DNA from: Paracidovorax valerianellae
GTDB taxonomy: Bacteria; Pseudomonadota; Gammaproteobacteria; Burkholderiales; Burkholderiaceae_C
Assembly (NCBI RefSeq): GCF_900102625.1
Contig: NZ_FMZC01000001.1
Location: forward strand, 248,001-312,000
DNA length: 64,000 nt
Direction of reading: 5' to 3'
Shown here: positions 58,087-64,000 of the stretch, piece after piece
Layout: each line of letters begins with the position of its first letter
How positions within the stretch are numbered: the stretch's first letter is position 1
Program-made: the position numbers and the translations under genes
Notes under the pieces: generated by a model
Databases searched by the model: none
What the model saw: the letters and a program-made list of their open reading frames with translations, nothing else
What the model was told of the DNA's origin: nothing

Positions 58087-59249
58087 TATTTCTTCTCCAT
58101 CAGCGCGGTGAAGCGGTCAAACAGGTAGGCGATATCGTGAGGGCCGGGCGAGGCTTCAGGGTGGCCCTGGAAGCAGAACGCAGGCTGATCGGTGCGTTCC
58201 AGGCCCTGGAGCGTTCCATCGAACAGGCTGATGTGCGTCGGGCGCAAGGTGGCGGGCAATGACTCCATCTCCACCGCGAAACCGTGGTTCTGGCTGGTGA
58301 TGCTGACGCGGCCGTTGTCCAGGTCTTTCACGGGATGGTTTGCACCGTGGTGGCTGTTGTCCATCTTGAACGTCTTGGCGCCGCTGGCCAGAGCCATGAT
58401 CTGGTGCCCCAGGCAGATTCCGAACGTGGGCACGCCGGCATCGATGATCTGCCGCGTGGCTTCAATGGCGTAATCGCAGGGCGCTGGATCGCCAGGGCCG
58501 TTGGAGAGGAACACGCCATCGGGTTTCATTGCCAGCACTTCGGCGGCGGGCGTCTTGGCCGGCACCACCGTCAGCTTGCAGCCGCGCTCGGCCAGCATGC
58601 GCAGGATGTTTTTCTTCACGCCGTAGTCATAGGCCACCACGTGGAATCGCGGGGCGTCCAGCGTGCCGTAGCCCGAGCCGAGCTTCCACTCGGTCTGGTC
58701 CCACGGGTAGGCCGTGGGTGTGCTGACGACCTGGGCCAGGTCCAGGCCCTTCATGCTGGGTGCGGCCTTGGCGGCAGCCAGGGCTTCGTCGATGCGCGCC
58801 TGCGTGACCGATTCGCCAGCCGCCAGACCGACGATGGTGCCGTTCTGCGCTCCGTGGGTGCGCAGGATGCGCGTGAGCTTGCGCGTATCGATGTTGGCGA
58901 TGGAGACGGTTTTCTCGCGCACCAGATATTGCGAAAGCGTTTCGGTGCTGCGGAAATTGCTGGCCAGCAGAGGCAGGTCCTTGATGATCAGGCCTGCAGC
59001 ATGGACCTTGTCGGCTTCGATGTCCTCGGTGTTGACGCCGTAGTTGCCGATGTGCGGATACGTCAAGGTGACGATCTGCTGGCAGTAGCTCGGGTCGGTG
59101 AGGATTTCCTGGTAGCCGGTGATGGCGGTGTTGAACACCACTTCGCCGACCGTGGTGCCGGTGGCACCAATCGAATTGCCGATAAAGACCGTGCCGTCTG
59201 CGAGCGCCAGGATGGCGGGCGGGAAGGATCCCTTTAGAGACAAAAGCAC
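58086..59249 (-). CDS. carA: carbamoyl phosphate synthase, small subunit
   Basis: A 387-residue glutamine amidotransferase that feeds ammonia to CarB. The class I amidotransferase domain has [12 protein letters not shown] with the catalytic cysteine and the [11 protein letters not shown] histidine-glutamate region. The frame is open far upstream, but GTG 59249 has GGAG six bases before it and begins just before [20 protein letters not shown] small hairpin, CAGGAA-CAAAA-TTCCTG, lies 38 bases upstream in the leader. Confidence 0.95.
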   Translation of the reverse strand: MLLSLKGSFPPAILALADGTVFIGNSIGATGTTVGEVVFNTAITGYQEILTDPSYCQQIVTLTYPHIGNYGVNTEDIEADKVHAAGLIIKDLPLLASNFRSTETLSQYLVREKTVSIANIDTRKLTRILRTHGAQNGTIVGLAAGESVTQARIDEALAAAKAAPSMKGLDLAQVVSTPTAYPWDQTEWKLGSGYGTLDAPRFHVVAYDYGVKKNILRMLAERGCKLTVVPAKTPAAEVLAMKPDGVFLSNGPGDPAPCDYAIEATRQIIDAGVPTFGICLGHQIMALASGAKTFKMDNSHHGANHPVKDLDNGRVSITSQNHGFAVEMESLPATLRPTHISLFDGTLQGLERTDQPAFCFQGHPEASPGPHDIAYLFDRFTALMEKK

Positions 59250-59614
59250 TGGGTTCTCCGAATGGTTACGGGTCGCCCGGAGTCCGCAGGAACAAAATTC
59301 CTGAAGACTACTGCTTTTTGGGGGATTGCTTTGGTTGCTGCCGGGCGACGTTTTTGCGGGAAAGCCTCCAATTGTAGCCTCAGTGGCAGAGCCTCCCCAA
59401 CCGATCCGGGGCCATTCACCCTCTTCCATCAAGGCTGCAGGGCACGCCAGTCATCGATCTTTCACTCGCAGCAGTGAATTCGGCATCTGCTGAGCAGGCT
59501 CGTTTGTCCTACACCGCAACCATAAAAAGTCCCTGAAAAATTGCGGCGTTGTCACCGGCTGCGCCTCCCATTTTGGCCAAGGCAGCGCCATCTCAACAGA
59601 AAGAAGTGCTGGCA
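59250..59614. other. divergent regulatory region between carA and the DUF2243 cluster
   Basis: No gene is seen. The carA-proximal part has the hairpin at 59287-59303. An inverted repeat TTCACT-CGCAGC-AGTGAA lies at 59461-59478. I could not find a convincing -35/-10 pair for either direction; the frames that remain open here look like chance. Confidence 0.55.
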
Positions 59615-60415
59615 ATGACTGCTGCGTTTCGCCGAATGAACTGGTCCGGCTACCTCCTCGGCTTCAGCCTGGGAGGCTTTTTCGATGGCATCTTGCTGCA
59701 CCAGATCCTGCAATGGCACCACCTTTTGAGCCGTGTCGAATCAGCCATGGTGCAAGACATCCGTGTGCAGATTCTGGCGGACGGGCTGTTCCACGCACTC
59801 ATGTATGTGATCGGGGCGCTGGGGTTGTTCCTTCTTTGGAAGAGCCGCACGGTGCACGCGCCGCCCGCCAGTGGCCGCCTGCTCTGGGGCAACGCCATGA
59901 TCGGCTTCGGCGCCTGGCATGTGATCGATGCCGTGCTGTCGCACTGGATTCTCGGCATTCACCGCGTGAGGGACGATTCTCTCAACCCGCTTTTTTGGGA
60001 TCTGCTCTGGCTGATCGCGTTCGGCATCCTTCCGCTGGTGACGGGATGGTGGTTTCGTCGCAGCCCGCCATCGGCAGAACATGGACACCGCGCTAAAGCG
60101 TCTGCCGCGCTGGCACTTGCCGTGGCGGTGGCCGCGCCCATTTCCCTGCTGCCTTCGGGGCAGGACACTGAAGTGCTCGTGCTCTTCAGCCCTGGGACCA
60201 CGGCGGCCGTGGCCTTTCAGCGGTTGGCGGATGTGGACGCACGCGTTCTGTGGACCGACCCTGCTGGCAAGCTCTGGGCCGTGCAAATGTCGGACTCGCG
60301 GCGAGCGCTGCAGCTTTATCAGCAAGGTGCATGGCTGGTGAGCAACTCGGTGATCGGCTTCGGATGCTTTTCATGGATGTCTGCCTCCCGCATCCCACCC
60401 GCGATTCCTGCCTGA
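59615..60415 (+). CDS. DUF2243 membrane protein with C-terminal extension
   Basis: A 266-residue protein. Residues about 1-160 are a DUF2243 domain with four helices: NWSGYLLGFSLGGFFDGILL and ILQWHHLLSR with conserved histidines, then GAWHVIDAVLSHWILGIHR. A fifth helix (about 170-185) is followed by an 80-residue soluble part that most relatives lack. ATG 59615 follows AAGAAG; a TTG start at 59549 is possible. It starts a run of four plus-strand genes. Confidence 0.78.
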   Translation: MTAAFRRMNWSGYLLGFSLGGFFDGILLHQILQWHHLLSRVESAMVQDIRVQILADGLFHALMYVIGALGLFLLWKSRTVHAPPASGRLLWGNAMIGFGAWHVIDAVLSHWILGIHRVRDDSLNPLFWDLLWLIAFGILPLVTGWWFRRSPPSAEHGHRAKASAALALAVAVAAPISLLPSGQDTEVLVLFSPGTTAAVAFQRLADVDARVLWTDPAGKLWAVQMSDSRRALQLYQQGAWLVSNSVIGFGCFSWMSASRIPPAIPA

Positions 60416-60464
60416 CACTTGCCCTCAACGCCCAAAAAAACCAAACAAGCACAGCAGAACATCG

Positions 60465-61436
60465 ATGATTTCACCCCATGCCCAGCCCATTGAACACAGC
60501 CTTCAGTGGCTCGGCCGATGGTTGTCGCAAGCAGGCTATCGTTTCACGGCGGTAACGCCTCTGACGCATCAGCGGGTGCTCGCGAGAACGCACGATCCCC
60601 GCTCGTCAGACCTGCGCGATGCCTTCGGATGGAACCGACCTTTTCCGCAGCACCTGCTTCCCACCGATTTGACGGCATCTCTGTTGGAGAGCCACTGGCT
60701 GAAGCCCAGCCCCAAAAGCATGTTGCAGAGCAATGTGCGATTCAGTTCGCTCGACGGCTTGCTATTCGCACACTCCCCATTTCCAACCGTTCAGGAAGAT
60801 GCGGTTTTCTTCGGACCCGACACCTACCGTTTCGCTGCCTTCATTCGAAACCAATTGAACGCGCAACCCTTGAAGGAAGCGGCGCGCATTGTCGACATGG
60901 GTTGCGGCGCTGGCCCCGGGGGGCTGGTGGCAGCGAGAACCGTGAGGACTGAACCGACGACCTGCGAGGTCGTGCTGGCCGATATCAACCCTCGTGCCCT
61001 GCTGCACGCCCAAGCCAACGCAGCCAATGCCAACTGCGCCTCGGCACGCTGCATTCAAAGCGATCTTTTTGCCAATGTCTCAGGCGCCTTCGATCTCATC
61101 GTCTCCAACCCGCCCTATTTGCTGGACGATGCATCGCGCACCTACCGGCACGGCGGGGGCCGCTTCGGAGAAGCTCTGTCTGAGCGCATCGTGAAGGAAA
61201 GCCTCGACCGGCTGGCGCCGAACGGCCGCCTGTTGCTCTATACCGGCTCGACCATCGTGAATGGACGGGATGCTTTTCAAGAAGCCGTCACCGTCCATGC
61301 GACAGAGCGGGGTTTCACCGTGCACTACGAAGAGATCGACCCCGACGTGTTCGGCGAAGAACTGGAGCGGCACGCTTACGCGGATGCGGACCGCATCGCC
61401 GCTGTGGGCATGGTGGTGCAAAGGCCCGGGGCATGA
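60465..61436 (+). CDS. class I SAM-dependent methyltransferase
   Basis: A 323-residue methyltransferase. VDMGCGAGPGG binds S-adenosylmethionine, ADINPRALLHAQANA holds the ribose-binding acidic residue, and NPPY (residues 215-218) is the motif of N-methyltransferases acting on glutamine or adenine amino groups, as in HemK/PrmC. The first 130 residues form a separate substrate domain. It is 49 bases after the DUF2243 gene and overlaps the ATP-grasp gene by four bases. The target is unknown. Confidence 0.8.
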   Translation: MISPHAQPIEHSLQWLGRWLSQAGYRFTAVTPLTHQRVLARTHDPRSSDLRDAFGWNRPFPQHLLPTDLTASLLESHWLKPSPKSMLQSNVRFSSLDGLLFAHSPFPTVQEDAVFFGPDTYRFAAFIRNQLNAQPLKEAARIVDMGCGAGPGGLVAARTVRTEPTTCEVVLADINPRALLHAQANAANANCASARCIQSDLFANVSGAFDLIVSNPPYLLDDASRTYRHGGGRFGEALSERIVKESLDRLAPNGRLLLYTGSTIVNGRDAFQEAVTVHATERGFTVHYEEIDPDVFGEELERHAYADADRIAAVGMVVQRPGA

Positions 61437-62767
61437 GATTTCTGGGCATTGGCCAGACCAATGATCTGGCCGCCATGTACGAAGGGCTGCAGCGCCGGGG
61501 CCATGAGGTCCGGGTGGTGATCGAAGACCCCGCCTGCCATGACGTTTTCGAAGGCATCCTGCAGCGGGCGCAAGGATGGGACACCGAGCTGGGCTGGGTC
61601 AAAGCCGCCGGAGACGATGGCATGGTCCTGTTCGAGTCCGCCACCCAGGGCGAATTGCAGGACGCATTGCGCGCCGAAGGCTTTCAAGTCATTGGTGGCA
61701 GCGCGTTGGGTGACCGTCTGGAAGCAGACCGTACATTCGGACAAGACGTGCTGAAAGCCGCGGGCTTGCAAGTTGCGCAATGCCATCGGTTCACCAGCTA
61801 CGAAGCGGGCATTTCTTTTCTGCTGCGGCGTCCCGCGCGGTATGTCTTGAAATTCAACGGTGCATCCAGCGAGCGCACGCGCAACTATGTGGGGCAGTCC
61901 CGCGATGGTGCTGACGTGAACGCCCTGTTGTCCATGTACGCCGGCCAGCGAAACGCCACAGTAGAAGCTGGCACGGAAGCCATCGATTTCGTTCTGATGG
62001 ATTTCATCGACGGCATCGAGGTGGGCGTTGGTGGCTACTTCAACGGCCATGATTTCCTCGAGCCGGTGTGCGTCGATTTCGAGCACAAACGCTTTTTCCC
62101 GGGCGATCTGGGTGAACTCACTGGCGAGATGGGCACCATCGTTAGTTATCGCCAAAGCGGGCGCCTGTACGAAACGGTGCTTCGCCCGTTGGCGCCGATG
62201 TTGCGTGAGGGCGGCTACTGCGGCTACATCAACATCAACCTCATCGCGAATGAGAACGGGCTGTGGCCCCTGGAATTCACCTGTCGGTTCGGCTACCCGG
62301 GCTTTGCGATCTGCGAGGCGCTGCACACCGACCCATGGGAAACCATCTTTCGCCGAATGCTTCGCCGGGACAGCCTGCGTTTCGGCACCAAAGATGGCTT
62401 CGCTTGCGGCGTGGTACTCACGGTTCCGCCCTTCCCTTACCGGCACGGCTATGCGGCGCTGTCGAAAGGCCTGCCGATCTTTCTCGATCCTGCCATGACA
62501 GCGCAGCAGCGCGAGCACCTCCATTTCGCCGAAGTAGCGTTGCGCGAGGGTCAGCTGGTGGCCAGCGGCTCGTGCGGATACCTGGGTGTTGCCACGGGCC
62601 TGGGCGTTACGGTTGCCGACGCCAATCGGGCAGCGCTCGAACTGGTGCGCAAAGTGCTGGTGCCCAACCTGCGGTATCGCACAGACATCGGTGCGCGGTT
62701 GTCGGGCGGCGAGTTGCAGCGGCTGCGCTCGTGGGGATGGCTGCAAGGCGCACCAGAGATGGCGTAG
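61433..62767 (+). CDS. PurD-like ATP-grasp ligase
   Basis: A 444-residue ligase with the fold of glycinamide ribonucleotide synthetase: N-terminal MRFLGIGQTNDLAAMYEGL, central RPARYVLKFNGASSERTRN and DFVLMDFIDGIEVGVGGYF, and the magnesium-binding LEFTCRFGYPG. It is not PurD itself: the N-terminal motif differs and its neighbours are not purine genes. ATP-grasp ligases join a carboxylate to an amine through an acyl phosphate. ATG 61433 overlaps the methyltransferase stop (ATGA). Confidence 0.82.
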   Translation: MRFLGIGQTNDLAAMYEGLQRRGHEVRVVIEDPACHDVFEGILQRAQGWDTELGWVKAAGDDGMVLFESATQGELQDALRAEGFQVIGGSALGDRLEADRTFGQDVLKAAGLQVAQCHRFTSYEAGISFLLRRPARYVLKFNGASSERTRNYVGQSRDGADVNALLSMYAGQRNATVEAGTEAIDFVLMDFIDGIEVGVGGYFNGHDFLEPVCVDFEHKRFFPGDLGELTGEMGTIVSYRQSGRLYETVLRPLAPMLREGGYCGYININLIANENGLWPLEFTCRFGYPGFAICEALHTDPWETIFRRMLRRDSLRFGTKDGFACGVVLTVPPFPYRHGYAALSKGLPIFLDPAMTAQQREHLHFAEVALREGQLVASGSCGYLGVATGLGVTVADANRAALELVRKVLVPNLRYRTDIGARLSGGELQRLRSWGWLQGAPEMA

Positions 62768-62860
62768 GACCTCGCCGACCGGGTGTTGCGCCATCTGGAG
62801 GTAGCTCGTGCGCACCCCGCGCCGCAGCATGAATTCATTCATTCAGCCCACCGCTACCAA

Positions 62861-64000
62861 ATGCTCGCGCAAAAACTCCAACCGCTCAACGCTCTCAGCC
62901 CGTCCATTGCCAGTTCAGCCGATCGCTTGGCCAACGAACCGTTGGCCGCACCCGCAAGCCCTTATCGCCAGCTTTACGAGTCGCTGCTGACACCCGTCCC
63001 GACGGCACAAGCCCGAGAGCAAAGCGCGCAATGGCTGCGCCAGCTCATCGAAGAAAGCAAAGACACGCCGTGCGGCCTCTGCGACGAGCCGCAGGACTTG
63101 AACGCCTGGTCCCGAGACAACGCGCAGTCGGTGGCCCAGCGTTATCAAAGCTATCTGGATGCACGGCGCGCAGGGGGCGAGCGCCAATACTTTCGCAATC
63201 GCGCGCATGCGCTGCACTTCCTGGCGGCGGTGGCACCTACGAAATTGGTGGACGGCTCCTGGCTTTACGGCATCGCACTCCATCCGGCCAGCGAACGGCT
63301 GCGGCCTTTGCTGCAGACCTATCTGGAAGAACTGGGCGATGGCGTGCCGCACAAGAACCATGTGACGCTCTATCGGCAACTGATGCGTCGGCATGGCTTG
63401 CAGCAGGACTTAGCGCTCGACGACGTCCACTATCTGCAGGGCGCGGTGCAGCTCGCCCTGGGATGGAATGCGGAGCAGTTTCTGCCAGAGGTGATCGGTT
63501 TCAACCTGGGTTACGAACAACTGCCTTTGCATTTGCTCATCACCGCTTATGAACTCAACGAGCTAGGCATCGACCCCTACTACTTCACGCTCCACGTGAC
63601 GGTAGACAACAGCGACAGCGGGCATGCATGGCAAGCCTGCGAAGCCGTATTGAAAATGCTGGAAGTACAGGCCGACCCGGAAAACTTCTGGAAGCGCGTG
63701 CAGGCAGGCGCCAGATTGGGCGAGTTGGGACGCGGTACGCGCGAAGTCATCGAAGCCTTCGATGTCAGAGCCGAGGTGGTCAGAATCTTCGAGCGCAAGG
63801 CTCCCGCAGGAGCCGGCATGCATTCGGACTACTGCCGCATTGGTGGCCACACCGTGAATGAGTGGCTCGGCCCGCAAGGCGATGTCGATGCGCTGCTGGA
63901 TGCTCTCGAGGCAAGCGGGTGGATCAAGCTGGGTGCTCCCGTCACGCAGAGCCGGTTCTGGAATCTGCTGCAGGGCGAGCGTGCCGAGATGTTTGGCGTT
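62861..64000 (+). CDS. haem-oxygenase-like diiron oxidase (cut by window end)
   Basis: The frame runs to the last base, 380 codons with no stop. The protein shows the ligand pattern of iron-containing redox enzymes of the haem-oxygenase-like diiron class: Glu156/157 in EELGDG, His167, Glu219 in NLGYEQLP, His245, Asp249/252 and His255 in LHVTVDNSDSGHA. Such enzymes do oxidative cleavages, decarboxylations and N-oxygenations on amino-acid-like substrates. The start is unsure: ATG 62861 has no ribosome binding site, and a GTG at 62783 in the same frame is possible. Substrate unknown. Confidence 0.75.
   Translation, partial: MLAQKLQPLNALSPSIASSADRLANEPLAAPASPYRQLYESLLTPVPTAQAREQSAQWLRQLIEESKDTPCGLCDEPQDLNAWSRDNAQSVAQRYQSYLDARRAGGERQYFRNRAHALHFLAAVAPTKLVDGSWLYGIALHPASERLRPLLQTYLEELGDGVPHKNHVTLYRQLMRRHGLQQDLALDDVHYLQGAVQLALGWNAEQFLPEVIGFNLGYEQLPLHLLITAYELNELGIDPYYFTLHVTVDNSDSGHAWQACEAVLKMLEVQADPENFWKRVQAGARLGELGRGTREVIEAFDVRAEVVRIFERKAPAGAGMHSDYCRIGGHTVNEWLGPQGDVDALLDALEASGWIKLGAPVTQSRFWNLLQGERAEMFGV

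Overview
The window looks like chromosome of a high-GC betaproteobacterium of the Comamonadaceae, close to Acidovorax. This is inferred from gene content and order (dnaX-ybaB-recR, pstSCAB-phoUBR, ppx beside ppk1, folP-glmM behind ftsH, carAB-greA) and from four copies of a palindromic element I associate with that family. No database search was possible. I saw no tRNA, rRNA, CRISPR array or complete insertion sequence.

Layout. 1-1706: a small accessory edge with a truncated reading frame, a one-helix membrane protein, a 41-bp-period degenerate repeat field and a serine recombinase. 1726-9322: gloB-mltD, a DUF3096 peptide, an ABC solute-binding protein, a MAPEG protein, then dnaX-ybaB-recR; dnaX carries a nine-A slip site. 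9476-12372: the SRP RNA gene, a membrane diguanylate cyclase and an HI0933-type flavoprotein. 12460-18566: an AddAB-like helicase-nuclease whose helicase ends in hexanucleotide-repeat tails and a possible clamp-binding QGDLF. 18625-20562: trxA, rho and a strong bidirectional terminator. 20586-28342: a CaiB/BaiF CoA-transferase divergent from a citrate synthase with an N-terminal helix-turn-helix, then sbcCD and rpmE2. 28516-31586: a polytopic membrane protein and a MATE exporter.

31549-44860 is a phosphate region: pstSCAB-phoU-phoB-phoR, ppx, ppk1-sixA, a fasciclin lipoprotein and an OlsB-like N-acyltransferase. Tandem 11-bp PhoB-type boxes lie before pstS, the fasciclin gene, ppk1 and the acyltransferase, which suggests that phosphate uptake, polyphosphate, an exported adhesin-like protein and phosphate-free lipids are controlled together. 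Between ppx and sixA is a ribbon-helix-helix-like protein with histone-like cationic tails, behind a palindrome.

44973-59249: a PAS-PAS-GGDEF-EAL protein, glmM-folP, ftsH, rlmE/yhbY, a glycosyltransferase, greA and carAB, with clear terminators behind ftsH and carB. 59615-64000 is the least ordinary segment: a DUF2243 membrane protein with an extra C-terminal domain, a class I methyltransferase, a PurD-like ATP-grasp ligase and a haem-oxygenase-like diiron oxidase cut by the window end. The order resembles a small-molecule pathway that I cannot name.
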